This document shows, one piece after another, positions 1 through 8,183 of a stretch of 22,285 nucleotides of DNA. The notes under the pieces are model-generated. The model was given only the letters and a program-made list of their open reading frames with translations, made no database searches and was not told the DNA's origin. The DNA is from JAWLGW01 sp964569055 (GTDB lineage: Bacteria; Planctomycetota; J058): NCBI GenBank assembly GCA_964569055.1, contig CAZMSZ010000090.1, forward strand, positions 1-22,285, in the 5' to 3' direction. The translations under genes were made by a program, and so were the position numbers. Each line of letters starts with the position of its first letter. The stretch's first letter is position 1.

Positions 1-2086
1 CAACGTGCTGGTCGACGCCGCCGGCCGGGCGCGGGTCACCGACTTCGGGCTGGCCTACGCGGCCGACCTCGAGCGCCTGACCGAGACCGGGGGCGCAGTG
101 GGGACGCCCGCCTTCATGGCCCCCGAGGCGCTGCGCGGCGAGCGCGAGCTCGGGGCCGCCGTCGACGTGTGGGCGCTCGGCGTGCTCCTGCACCTCGCGT
201 TCACGGGCGAGCTCCCCTTCCCTGGCCCCGGCCTGGACGCCCTGCGCCTGCAGCAGCGCGCCGGGCCGCCGCCGATCGCCGGGCGGAGCGGCCCCTCGCG
301 CGCGCTGGAGGCAGTGTCGCAGCGGGCGCTGGCGCTGGCGCCGGGCGCGCGCTACGCCGACGCGGCCGCGTTCGCGACCGCGCTGCGGGCCGCCCTCGCG
401 TGCCCCAGCGGCGCCCCGCGGCGCGTCCGCCTCGCGCTGTTCGCCGCGGCCGCCCTCACCGCGCTGGCGGCGCTGGTGGCGCTCGGGCTGCGGCCCGCTC
501 CGACGCGCCCCGCTCCGAGGGCGAGCGACGAGGGAGGGCCGACGCGCGCCGCCGTGGCTCGCGTGCTCGAGGGCGAGGCGCCGCTCCCCGAGGCGGCCGA
601 GCTCGAGGCGTGGCGACGCGCGCTGAGCGCGCCGGGCGCGGCCGGCGACGCAGACGCGCTCGCCAGCCTGGAGCTCCTGGTCGGGCTCGCGGCGCTCCGC
701 GCCGAGCGGCCGGCCCACGCGCGCCGCGTCGCCGCGGAGCTCGAACGCGCGCTCGGCACCTCCGACCCGCGTGTCGAGGCGCTGCGCGGGCTGCTCGAGC
801 TCGCCGACCCCAGCGCCCCCTTGGCTGGCGCCGAGGAGCGCCTCGCCCGGGCGGCCGCCAGCGGCCTCGCTCCGCCGGCGCTGGGCGCGCTCGCGCGCCC
901 GGCGCTCCTCGCGCGCCTGCGCGGCGCGCTCGAGCGCGGCCGCGCGCTCGACGCGGGCGAGCTCGCTCGCCTCGAGGCGCTCGGGCCGGGGGCGCTGGGA
1001 GCGGACGGGCCGCCGCTCGCAGCCGCCGTCCTGCGGCACGTCGCCCCGCTCGGTCGCGGCCTGGTCCGCAGCGAGGGCGCCCTCTCGCTGCCGGACCTCG
1101 ACGAGGTGATCTGGGAGCTGCGCGTCGCTCGCGCGCTCGACCCGGCGGCGCTCGACGTCGAGCTCGTGCTCGCGCTGCTCCAGCGCAGCACGCCGCTCAT
1201 GCTCCTGCCCGACGACGCGCACGCCCTCGCGCGGCGGGTCGCCGCGCTGGCGGAGCTCGCTCCCGACCGGCACGAGGCGCAGCTCGAGGCGGCCGAGTTC
1301 GCCTGGCAGCACCTCGACCTCCGCTTCGGCGAGCCGCTCCTCGCGCGGTTCCTCGCGATCGCGCAGCGGGGGCAGGCGACCACCCGCGACCCGGCGATCC
1401 GCCTGGACTTTCAGTATCTGATCGTGCGCGTCCTCGACCAGCTCGGGCGGTTCGAGGACGCGATCACCCAGGTCGACGCCCTCCTCGCAGGACGCGACCT
1501 CACCGCCCCGCAGCGCGCGGGCCTCCTGCTCCGCCGCGCCTACGCGCTCGAGGGGCTCGAGCGCTACGAGGAGGCGCTCGCTTGCTACGAGCAGGCGTCG
1601 CGCAGCCTGGCGCTGCGCGCCGAGCTCCTCATGCGCTGGGCGTGGTGCCTCCTGCAGTGCGAGCGGCGCGAGGAGGCCGTCCCGCTGCTCGAGCGCTACT
1701 TCGCCGCGGTCGAGGCCAGCTCCGACAACGTCGGCGAGTACGCCCGCGCGGTGGCGCTCCTGTGGGACGCGACCGCGGGCCAGGCGCAGGGGCCGCTCCT
1801 CGCGCGGCTCGACGCGCTCCTCGGGGCGGGCGCGCGCGAGCCCTCGCTCGCCGGCTGGTGGCTCCGCCGCGCCTTGCTCCGGCACAGAGCCGGCGACCTC
1901 GCCGGCGCCCGGGCGAGCGCGCGCGAGGGCCTCGCGCGAGCGGTGGACGAGGGGCTGCACTGGGCGGCGAACGCGGACCTGGCCACCCGGGCGCTCGAGG
2001 GGATCCCTCCCGACCCGGCGCCGCTCGAGGCGCTCGTGCGCTGGCTCGACGAGCGCCGACCCGCGGGCGGGTTCGCCGACGAGTGA
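1..2086 (+). CDS. Ser/Thr protein kinase with TPR-like tail, 5' partial (kinase 1)
   Basis: This is the C-terminal part of a Hanks-type Ser/Thr kinase; the reading frame is already open at base 2 and the N-lobe and HRD loop lie upstream of the window. The visible part begins at NVLVDAAG (end of the catalytic loop). It keeps the DFG metal-binding motif, the GTPAFMAPE activation/P+1 segment and the DVWALG helix-F motif. A hydrophobic stretch at about bases 436-500 is a likely single membrane span, followed by about 500 Ala/Leu/Glu-rich helical residues. TPR-like pairs are clearest around bases 1540-1700, where an AYALEGLERYEEALA-type segment occurs. It matches kinase 2 immediately downstream along its entire length, so the pair is a tandem duplication. 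A strong hairpin follows the stop. The likely role is cytoplasmic phosphorylation linked to a periplasmic or sensor tail; the substrate is unknown. Confidence 0.9.
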   Translation, partial: NVLVDAAGRARVTDFGLAYAADLERLTETGGAVGTPAFMAPEALRGERELGAAVDVWALGVLLHLAFTGELPFPGPGLDALRLQQRAGPPPIAGRSGPSRALEAVSQRALALAPGARYADAAAFATALRAALACPSGAPRRVRLALFAAAALTALAALVALGLRPAPTRPAPRASDEGGPTRAAVARVLEGEAPLPEAAELEAWRRALSAPGAAGDADALASLELLVGLAALRAERPAHARRVAAELERALGTSDPRVEALRGLLELADPSAPLAGAEERLARAAASGLAPPALGALARPALLARLRGALERGRALDAGELARLEALGPGALGADGPPLAAAVLRHVAPLGRGLVRSEGALSLPDLDEVIWELRVARALDPAALDVELVLALLQRSTPLMLLPDDAHALARRVAALAELAPDRHEAQLEAAEFAWQHLDLRFGEPLLARFLAIAQRGQATTRDPAIRLDFQYLIVRVLDQLGRFEDAITQVDALLAGRDLTAPQRAGLLLRRAYALEGLERYEEALACYEQASRSLALRAELLMRWAWCLLQCERREEAVPLLERYFAAVEASSDNVGEYARAVALLWDATAGQAQGPLLARLDALLGAGAREPSLAGWWLRRALLRHRAGDLAGARASAREGLARAVDEGLHWAANADLATRALEGIPPDPAPLEALVRWLDERRPAGGFADE

Positions 2087-2088
2087 TG

Positions 2089-2109
2089 GCAGCCCGTTCC
2101 TCGGGCTGC
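2089..2109 (+). terminator. hairpin after kinase 1, possible terminator
   Basis: A perfect 8-bp inverted repeat, GCAGCCCG and CGGGCTGC, has a 5-nt loop (TTCCT) and starts 3 nt after the kinase 1 stop. No T-run follows, so intrinsic termination is not certain. A separate -10-like box before kinase 2 supports separate transcription. Confidence 0.45.
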
Positions 2110-2171
2110 GGCCAGGGCCGCCGCCAGGGTGACCGCGTCCTCCAGCGCCGGCCGCGCCGCCCGCCCTCATG

Positions 2172-2183
2172 TAGGCTCACGGT
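2172..2183 (+). promoter_or_regulatory. TANNNT box for a probably leaderless kinase 2 start
   Basis: TAGGCT (2172-2177) lies exactly 6 nt before the GTG start at 2184, and no Shine-Dalgarno sequence is present. The start codon also falls in the right arm of a 6-bp inverted repeat, GCTCAC (2175-2180) and GTGAGC (2184-2189). No good -35 hexamer is visible. Confidence 0.5.
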
Positions 2184-4766
2184 GTGAGCTCAGCGCCGCA
2201 GGAGCCGACCGCCCCCTCGCCCGATCGAGGTCCGCCGCGCCCCGTCCACGACGACCCCACCGTGGACCTGCGCGGGCCCACGCCGATCACGGACCGGGTC
2301 GACCCCGTCGGCGTGATCGACGGGCGCTACGAGCTGCGCGGCGCCCTCGGCAGCGGCGGGCACGGGGTCGTGTACGAGGCGCTCGACCGCGAGGCGGGGC
2401 GCGTGGTCGCGCTCAAGCTGCTCCGCTCGGCGGAGGGCGGCTGGCGCGAGCGGCTGCGGCGGGAGGGGGAGCTCGCGGCGCGCCTCGAGCACCCCGGGAT
2501 CGTGCGGGTCTACAGCGCGGGCGAGGACGGCGGGCGGCCCTACCTCGTGCTCGAGCGGGTGGAGGGGGCGCGCCCGCTCCACGACGCGCTGAGCGAGCGG
2601 GACGCGGCGGGGCGCCTGGCCTGGGTGCTCGAGGTCACCGAGGCGGTCGCGCACGCCCACGCGCGCGGCGTGCTCCACCGCGACCTCAAGCCGGCCAACG
2701 TGCTGGTCGACGCCGCCGGCCGGACGCGGGTCACCGACTTCGGCCTGGCCTACGCCGCCGACCTCGAGCGCCTGACCGAGACCGGCGGCGCGGTGGGGAC
2801 GCCCGCGTTCATGGCGCCCGAGGTGCTGCGCGGCGAGCGCGAGCTCGGGGCGACCGTCGACGTGTGGGCGCTCGGCGTGCTCCTGCACCTCGCGCTCACC
2901 GGCGAGCTCCCCTTCCCCGGCCCCGGGCTGGACGCGCTGCGCCTGCAGCAGCGCGCCGGGCCGCCGCCGATCGCCCGGGAGCCCGGCGCGTCGCGCGCGC
3001 TGGAGGCGGTCGCGCGCCGGGCGCTGGCCCTCGCGCCGAGCGGGCGCTACCCCGACGCGGCCGCGCTGGCGAGCGCCCTGCGCGAGGCGCTCGCGCGGCC
3101 CGAGCGCGGCGCCCGGCGCGTCCGGCTCGCGCTGCTCAGCGCGGCGGCGCTCGCCGCGCTCGTGGCGCTGGTCGCGCTCGCGCGGCGGCCCGGACTGGCG
3201 GAGGGCGGCGGCGAGGTCGGCGCTCCGCGCGAGGCGGTGGCTCGCGTGCTCGAGGGCGAGGCTCCCCTGCCCGACGAGGCCGAGCTCGAGGCGTGGCGAC
3301 GCGCGCTGAGCGCGCCGGGGGCCCCCGGCGACGCCGACGCGCTCGCCAGCCTGGAGCTCTTGAGCGGGCTCGCCGCGCTCCGCGCCGAGCGGCCGGTCCA
3401 GGCGCAGCGCGCCGCGGCGGAGCTCGAGCGCGCGCTCGGCGGGTCCGACCCGCGCGTCGACGCGCTGCGCGGGCTGCTCGAGCTGGCCGACCCGGGCGCG
3501 CCCCTGACCCGCGCCGAGGAGCGCCTCGCCCGGGCGACCGCCAGCCGCCTCGCGCCGCCGGCGCTGAGCACGCTGGGGCGCGCCGCGCTGCTGGCGCGCC
3601 TGCGGGCCGCGCTCGAGCGCGGCCGCCCGCTCGCCTCGGGCGAGCTCGCGCGCCTGGAGGCGCTCGGGCCGGGGGCCCTGGGGGCGGACGGGCCGCCGCT
3701 CGCGGCCGCCACGCTGCGGCGCGTGGCCCCGCTCGTCCGCGTGCTGGCCCGCGCCGAGGGCGCCGTTCCCCTGCAGGACCTCGACGCGGTGATCCAAGAG
3801 CTGCGCACCGCTCGCGCGCTCGACCCGGCGACGCTCGACCTCGAGCTGGTGCTCGCGCTGCTCCGGCGCAGCACGCCGCTCATGCTCCTGTCGGGCGACG
3901 CGCCCGCCCTCGGGCTACGGATCGCCGAGCTCGCCGAGCTCGCTCCCCACGCGCACGAGGTGCAGCTCGAGGCGGCCGACTTCGCCTGGCAGCACCTCGA
4001 CGCCGAGTTCGGCGAGCCGCTGCTCGTGCGGTTCCTCGCGATCGCGGAGCGGGCGCTGGCGACCGCCAGCGACCCCGGGCTCCGCCTGGACATGGAGTAC
4101 CTGATCGTGCGGACCCTCGATCAGCTCGGGCGGCTCGAGGACGCGGTCACCCGAGCCAGCGCGATCCTGGAGGGCGACCTCACGGCCGAGCAGCGCGCGG
4201 GGCTGCTGCTCCGCCGCGCCTACGCGCTGGAGGGGCTGCGCCAGTTCGAGGAGGCGCTCGCCGACTACGAGCAAGCCTCGCGCACCCTGGCGCTGCGGCC
4301 CGAGCTCCTCATGCGTTGGGCGTGGTGCCTCATGGAGTGCGAGCGGCGCGACGAGGCCCTCGCGCTGCTCGAGCGCTACTTCGCCGCGATCGAGCCCAGC
4401 TCCGACAACGTCGCCGAGTACGCGCGCGCGGTCTCGCTCCTGTGGGACGCGACCGCCGAGGAGGCGCCCCCGCAGCTGGTCGCGCGCCTCGACGCGCTCC
4501 TGCGGGTCGGGGCGCGCGAGGGCTCGCTCGCGGGCTGGTGGCTCCGCCGGGCCTCGCTCCGGCTCCGAGCGGGCGACCTCGCCGGCGCGCGGAACAGCGC
4601 GCGCGACGGCGTTTCGCGAGCCGTCGACGAGGGGCGGCGCTGGGCGGCGGCTGGCACGGCGGCCGCGGCCGCCCTCGAGGGGACCCCGCCCGATCCCGCG
4701 CCGCTCGAGGCGCTCCTGCGCCTGCTCGACGAGCGCCGGCCGCTGGGCGAGTTCGCCGACCGCTGA
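2184..4766 (+). CDS. membrane Ser/Thr protein kinase with TPR-like C-terminal region (kinase 2)
   Basis: This is a complete eukaryotic-like Ser/Thr kinase of 860 residues. The kinase domain spans about residues 48-305. It has a glycine loop LGSGGHGVVYEA (55-66), ATP-anchoring Lys78 in VALK, HRDLKPAN with catalytic Asp167, DFG Asp185, and GTPAFMAPE around 205-213. A hydrophobic segment at about 314-334 is the likely single membrane span. Residues 340-860 are helical and include TPR-like repeats near 670-760. The N-terminal 45 residues are Pro/Asp-rich and probably disordered. The GTG start was chosen because it directly follows the stop and hairpin of kinase 1 and has a TANNNT box 6 nt upstream. 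All catalytic residues are present, so it should be active. It is convergent with the hydrolase gene, with only 4 nt between the two stops. Confidence 0.93.
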   Translation: MSSAPQEPTAPSPDRGPPRPVHDDPTVDLRGPTPITDRVDPVGVIDGRYELRGALGSGGHGVVYEALDREAGRVVALKLLRSAEGGWRERLRREGELAARLEHPGIVRVYSAGEDGGRPYLVLERVEGARPLHDALSERDAAGRLAWVLEVTEAVAHAHARGVLHRDLKPANVLVDAAGRTRVTDFGLAYAADLERLTETGGAVGTPAFMAPEVLRGERELGATVDVWALGVLLHLALTGELPFPGPGLDALRLQQRAGPPPIAREPGASRALEAVARRALALAPSGRYPDAAALASALREALARPERGARRVRLALLSAAALAALVALVALARRPGLAEGGGEVGAPREAVARVLEGEAPLPDEAELEAWRRALSAPGAPGDADALASLELLSGLAALRAERPVQAQRAAAELERALGGSDPRVDALRGLLELADPGAPLTRAEERLARATASRLAPPALSTLGRAALLARLRAALERGRPLASGELARLEALGPGALGADGPPLAAATLRRVAPLVRVLARAEGAVPLQDLDAVIQELRTARALDPATLDLELVLALLRRSTPLMLLSGDAPALGLRIAELAELAPHAHEVQLEAADFAWQHLDAEFGEPLLVRFLAIAERALATASDPGLRLDMEYLIVRTLDQLGRLEDAVTRASAILEGDLTAEQRAGLLLRRAYALEGLRQFEEALADYEQASRTLALRPELLMRWAWCLMECERRDEALALLERYFAAIEPSSDNVAEYARAVSLLWDATAEEAPPQLVARLDALLRVGAREGSLAGWWLRRASLRLRAGDLAGARNSARDGVSRAVDEGRRWAAAGTAAAAALEGTPPDPAPLEALLRLLDERRPLGEFADR

Positions 4767-4770
4767 GCCC

Positions 4771-6228
4771 TCACTCCCGCACGAAGCGCGCCCGCAGCCA
4801 GTCGCTCAGGGTGCGCAGGGCGAGCGGTGCGAAGGTCTCCTCGATCGCCGCGTACTCGCTCGGGGCGCCGGTGGGGCTGGTCTGGAACAGGTGGTTCAGG
4901 CGCGGGAGCACGATCACCGCGTGGTCTTCGTTGCCGCCCTCGGCCAGGGCCCCCGCGATCGCGGGCAGGTTCTGGGCCGGGTCGACCTGCAGGTCGTGGC
5001 CGCCGCCGAGGGCCAGCACGGGGCAGCGGAGCTCCCGGAGCGCGGGGCGCGGGTCGTAGGCCAGGAAGTGGCGGAACCACCGGAAGGCGAGCACCTTGGC
5101 GCCCGCCACCATCTCCTCGTCGGTCTGGGGCAGGACCGCGCGCTCGTCGGGGGAGAGGGTCGCGAGCCAGTCCTTGACGGTCTGCTCCAGGCTGGCGCGG
5201 GCCGCCTCGGTGCTCTCGGCGGCGATCGCCGCCGCGTACAGCTCGGCGTTGAGCTGATCGGTCAGGCGGAGCTGCTCGGGAGTCGCGCCGCTCGCGGCCG
5301 CGACCCCGTGCGACTGCACCGCCAGCAGCTCGGCGCCCGGGACGCCGGGCCCGGCCAGCAGGACCAAGAACGCCACGCCCTGCTCCTCGTTGGCGACCGT
5401 GGGCCCGATCAGCGCGCCCTCGCTGTGGCCGATCACGCCCACCCGCTCGGGGTCGACCTTGGCCTGGGCGCGCAGGAAGCGCCAGGCGGCCAGCGCGTCG
5501 CGCGCGATGTCTGGCGTGGTCTCGGTGGGCGGGCCGCTCGAGCCGCCCACCCCGCGGTCGTCGTAGCGCAGCACGCAGAAGCCCAGGCGCGTGAGGTGAT
5601 CGGCGAGCACCAGGAACGGGCGGTGCCCGAGCAGCGTCTCGTCGCGGTCCTGCAGACCGCTGCCGGTCACCAGGATCGCGGCCGGAAACGGCCCCTCGCC
5701 GCGCGGGCGCGTGAGCGTGCCCGCCAGGGTGACCGCCCCCTCCGCCGCCGCGCCGGGCGCGAGCAGGGCCCCGTCGCGGTGCCGCCAGCTCACCTCGACC
5801 GCGTCGTAGGGGAACGGCGGCTTGGGCTCCTGCGGGCGCTCGGGGCGGGCGAGGTCGGCCCCGCCTGGGACCACGCGCTCGAGCACCAGCGGGAAGCTGG
5901 CGCCCGCCTGGTTCCAGGTCCCGGCGAGCTTGCCGTCCTGCAGGCTGGCGGTGAACGAGGCGCCCGCGGCGGCGAGCGTCAGCGTGACCTGCGCGCCCGC
6001 GACCTCGACGGCCTCGAACGGCATGCCGCGCACGCCTTGGTGCGGGCTGTCGAGCGCGGCGCTCCAGGTCCCGCCCTCGCGCGCGATCTCGATCACCAGC
6101 GGGAGCCGCTGCGGTCCCGCCTCGAGGGTCCCCTGCCAGCGGCCGACGAGCTCCTCCTGCGCCAGCGCGGGGAGGGTCGCGGCCAGCACGAGCAGGGCGG
6201 GGGCGGTGAGCCGGACGACGAGGTGCAT
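4771..6228 (-). CDS. secreted alpha/beta-fold hydrolase (esterase/peptidase-like)
   Basis: This 485-residue protein has a clear signal peptide (hydrophobic core about residues 5-20, ALA before Gln24). It belongs to the alpha/beta hydrolase superfamily, close to the dienelactone-hydrolase/acyl-peptidase group. Residues 25-120 form a beta-rich N-terminal domain (VGRWQGTLEAGPQRLPLVIEI) of the kind found ahead of such hydrolases. The catalytic set is visible: nucleophile Ser269 in GHSEG, acid Asp412 after LALGGGHD, and His446 in LNHLFQ. RYDDRGVGGSSG (221-232) is the usual loop after strand 4. The ATG at 6228 has GGAG about 7 nt upstream on this strand. It probably acts in the periplasm or outside the cell on an ester or amide substrate that cannot be specified. 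It is a single-gene unit divergent from the acetyltransferase gene. Confidence 0.85.
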   Translation of the reverse strand: MHLVVRLTAPALLVLAATLPALAQEELVGRWQGTLEAGPQRLPLVIEIAREGGTWSAALDSPHQGVRGMPFEAVEVAGAQVTLTLAAAGASFTASLQDGKLAGTWNQAGASFPLVLERVVPGGADLARPERPQEPKPPFPYDAVEVSWRHRDGALLAPGAAAEGAVTLAGTLTRPRGEGPFPAAILVTGSGLQDRDETLLGHRPFLVLADHLTRLGFCVLRYDDRGVGGSSGPPTETTPDIARDALAAWRFLRAQAKVDPERVGVIGHSEGALIGPTVANEEQGVAFLVLLAGPGVPGAELLAVQSHGVAAASGATPEQLRLTDQLNAELYAAAIAAESTEAARASLEQTVKDWLATLSPDERAVLPQTDEEMVAGAKVLAFRWFRHFLAYDPRPALRELRCPVLALGGGHDLQVDPAQNLPAIAGALAEGGNEDHAVIVLPRLNHLFQTSPTGAPSEYAAIEETFAPLALRTLSDWLRARFVRE

Positions 6229-6349
6229 GGGATCGCTCCGTCCGGGGCGCCGGCGCGAAGCGACGCCCCGCTTCGAGGGCGGGAGCCTCGCATGCAGACC
6301 GCGCGAACGCGAGGGCGCCGGCGCGGCGTGCCCGCGTGCGTCACGGGCG

Positions 6350-6377
6350 TTGGCATGTCCGCACCGGCCGCTACCCT
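6350..6377 (+). promoter_or_regulatory. sigma70-like promoter, leaderless, for acetyltransferase
   Basis: A TTGGCA -35 (6350-6355), a 16-nt spacer and a TACCCT -10 (6372-6377) are followed after 6 nt by the GTG start at 6384. There is no room for a Shine-Dalgarno site, so the mRNA is probably leaderless. Confidence 0.6.
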
Positions 6378-6383
6378 GGGACC

Positions 6384-6875
6384 GTGATCACGATCCGCCC
6401 CGTGCAGCGCGGCGACCTGCCGCGCGTGGCGGCCCTCGAGCAGGCGAGCTACCCCGCCGACGAGGCCGCCACCCCCGAGATGCTCGACTACCGCTTCACC
6501 TGGGCCGGCGAGGCGTTCTTGGTCGCCGCCGACGCCGCGGGCGAGGTGGTCGGCTTCGTGTGCGGCACGCGCGCGCGGAGCGCGACCCTGACCCACGAGA
6601 GCATGCGCGAGCACGACCCCACCGGCGAGAGCCTGTGCGTCCACTCGGTCGTGGTGGCCCCCGCGGAGCGGCACAAGGGGGTGGGCAGCGCGCTGGTGCG
6701 CGCGATCGTGGCGCGGGCCGGCGCGCTGCCGGGGGTGGTGCGCGTGCTCCTGATCTGCAAGGAGCCGCTGATCGAGCTCTACCGCCGCGCGGGGTTCCGG
6801 CTGGTCGGCACCTCGGCGGTCGCGGTCGGGGTCGATCCTTGGTTCGCCATGGCGCTGGAGCTCCAGGCGCCCTGA
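6384..6875 (+). CDS. GNAT N-acetyltransferase, AANAT-like
   Basis: This 163-residue single-domain acetyltransferase opens with the typical GNAT strand (ITIRPVQRGDLPRVAALE). It has the acetyl-CoA pyrophosphate loop RHKGVGSAL at about 96-104 and a C-terminal LYRRAGFRLVG motif with a candidate catalytic Tyr. The segments ASYPADEAAT (21-30), FVCGT, LTHESM and LCVHSVVVAP resemble the arylalkylamine/polyamine acetyltransferase (AANAT/PAA1-like) subgroup. A small amine substrate is therefore plausible but not proven. The GTG at 6384 was preferred over an ATG 48 bases upstream for two reasons. It begins right at the domain, and a promoter ends 6 nt before it. It is likely a cytoplasmic monocistronic gene with a strong palindromic hairpin downstream. 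Confidence 0.85.
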   Translation: MITIRPVQRGDLPRVAALEQASYPADEAATPEMLDYRFTWAGEAFLVAADAAGEVVGFVCGTRARSATLTHESMREHDPTGESLCVHSVVVAPAERHKGVGSALVRAIVARAGALPGVVRVLLICKEPLIELYRRAGFRLVGTSAVAVGVDPWFAMALELQAP

Positions 6876-6893
6876 GCGCGCGGGCCCGCTCGC

Positions 6894-6922
6894 GGCGTGA
6901 CCGCTGAGCGGCCGCTCACGCC
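6894..6922. terminator. hairpin/palindrome after acetyltransferase
   Basis: GGCGTGA (6894-6900) pairs with TCACGCC (6916-6922), and a perfect 14-bp palindrome TGAGCGGCCGCTCA lies at 6905-6918. It starts 18 nt after the stop. There is no T-run. It is a candidate terminator or protein-binding palindrome. The rest of 6923-7111 shows no convincing gene. Confidence 0.4.
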
Positions 6923-7111
6923 GGGTGCCGCCCGCGGCCGGTGGGGCGCGAGCGGCGGGTGTTGCGGCAGCCGATCGTGGAGCAGCTCGGGCCTCGCCCA
7001 GCCTGAGGCAGGTCAGGTCGGGAGCAGGCTTCATGGGGCAGGTCCCCGGGGCGAGCCGACGCCCCCAGCGGAGGACAGCGGCCTGGCTGCGCGTCGGCCC
7101 GCCGCGCCGGG

Positions 7112-7123
7112 TACCATGCGCGC
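7112..7123 (+). promoter_or_regulatory. TANNNT box for leaderless DUF2652 gene
   Basis: TACCAT (7112-7117) sits 6 nt upstream of the GTG at 7124. No Shine-Dalgarno site and no clear -35 hexamer are visible. Confidence 0.5.
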
Positions 7124-7855
7124 GTGACGATCCAGCGCGCCGTGCTCCTGATCGCCGACATCGGCGGCTACACGCGCTTCATGAAGGAGCACCGGTTCGC
7201 GCTCGCGCACGCGCAGGACGCGGTGGCCCGCCTGCTCGAGGCGGTGATCGACGGCAGCCGCCCGCTGAAGCTCGCCAAGCTCGAGGGGGACGCCGCCTTC
7301 TTCTGGGCGCCGATCCAAGACGAGCCCCAGAGCTGGGTCGGGACCACCGTCGCCAACATTCGCGCCGCGTTCCTGCGCCGCAGGCAGGACATGACGGTCA
7401 ACCAGCTGTGTGACTGCAAGGGCTGCGTGGAGGTCGCGACGCTCACGCTCAAGTTCGTGGCGCACGTGGGCGAGGTCGCGCTGCAGCGGGTGAAGCGCAA
7501 CACCGAGCTGGCCGGCGTGGACGTGATCCTCGTGCACCGCATGCTCAAGAACGACGTCCCCGTGCGCGAGTACGTGCTCATGACCGAGCCCGTGGTCCGC
7601 GACCTCGACCCCGCGGTGCGCGCCTTCGCCCGCGAGCTCGAGCACGACTTCGAGGGGCTCGGCCGCACCCGCACCTACTACGTCGACATCGTCGAGATCG
7701 AGGCCGACCTCCCGCCGCCCCTGCAGCGCCCCTACTGGCGGCGCTTCCTCGAGCGCGTGGCGCTGGTGTTCCGCTCGCTCCCGTACTGGCTCGGCCTGGC
7801 GAAGCCGTGCGCCGAGTTCAAGAACCTCGAGGACCACACCGCCGGCCCGGGCTAG
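7124..7855 (+). CDS. DUF2652 protein, class III nucleotidyl-cyclase-like fold
   Basis: This protein of 243 residues matches the DUF2652 family by several motifs: LLIADIGGYTRFM (8-20), KLEGDAAFFW (52-61), LKFVAHVGEVA (109-119) and GVDVILVHRMLKNDV (131-145). The first two motifs correspond to the metal-binding strand and the second conserved turn of class III adenylate/guanylate cyclases, with Asp12 and Asp56 as candidate metal ligands. DUF2652 members have no established product that I know of, so cyclase activity is only an inference. A Cys cluster, CDCKGC (96-101), is unusual for a cyclase and could bind metal or act in redox sensing. The C-terminal tail (residues 170-243) contains a PERC-type hydrophobic patch (FRSLPYWLGLA) that may contact membrane. 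It is convergent with the Uma2 gene. Confidence 0.8.
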   Translation: MTIQRAVLLIADIGGYTRFMKEHRFALAHAQDAVARLLEAVIDGSRPLKLAKLEGDAAFFWAPIQDEPQSWVGTTVANIRAAFLRRRQDMTVNQLCDCKGCVEVATLTLKFVAHVGEVALQRVKRNTELAGVDVILVHRMLKNDVPVREYVLMTEPVVRDLDPAVRAFARELEHDFEGLGRTRTYYVDIVEIEADLPPPLQRPYWRRFLERVALVFRSLPYWLGLAKPCAEFKNLEDHTAGPG

Positions 7856-7953
7856 TGGTCCGTCAAGGGAGATTGCATCAGTTCCCGCCCTGACGTGCGG
7901 CCCAGCGCGTGCCCCTGAGGCCGTCCTCGTGCTCGTGCTCGGCCTTGGCGGCC

Positions 7954-7970
7954 GCCCTACTAGCTAGGGC
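7954..7970. terminator. hairpin between convergent genes
   Basis: GCCCT (7954-7958) pairs with AGGGC (7966-7970) around an ACTAGCT loop, between the converging DUF2652 and Uma2 genes. CTACTAG occurs twice here (7957-7963 and 7970-7976), placing stop codons on both strands. It may act as a bidirectional terminator. Confidence 0.35.
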
Positions 7971-7973
7971 TAC

Positions 7974-8028
7974 TAGGCGGGCGGCGTGCGGGCGGCCAGC
8001 TCGCGCGCGAACGCGGCGTGATCCGCGC
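7974..8028. repeat. 55-bp contig-end repeat, left copy
   Basis: The 55 bases directly before the N-run are identical to the 55 bases directly after it (8129-8183). This looks like the shared k-mer overlap of two contigs that a scaffolder joined without merging, not a biological repeat. Confidence 0.9.
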
Positions 8029-8128
8029 NNNNNNNNNNNNNNNNNNNNNNNNNNNNNNNNNNNNNNNNNNNNNNNNNNNNNNNNNNNNNNNNNNNNNNNN
8101 NNNNNNNNNNNNNNNNNNNNNNNNNNNN
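8029..8128. other. assembly gap of exactly 100 N
   Basis: A placeholder gap. Because the flanks share an exact 55-bp end, the true sequence probably runs from 7973 through one copy of the repeat into 8184 with no missing bases. Confidence 0.95.
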
Positions 8129-8183
8129 TAGGCGGGCGGCGTGCGGGCGGCCAGCTCGCGCGCGAACGCGGCGTGATCCGCGC
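8129..8183. repeat. 55-bp contig-end repeat, right copy
   Basis: Identical to 7974-8028. It encodes the C-terminal residues of the Uma2 protein on the minus strand, so this copy belongs to a real gene and the left copy is the duplicate produced by the scaffold join. Confidence 0.9.

Noticed and set aside
2129..5059. Open frame of 976 codons on the + strand
   Set aside because: It is the shifted frame of kinase 2, rich in Arg/Pro/Ala, while the frame at 2184 has every kinase motif.
7974..8183. A biological direct repeat or insertion-site duplication
   Set aside because: It is exactly 55 bp, ends precisely at the N-run on both sides and has no mobile gene; a contig overlap explains it.
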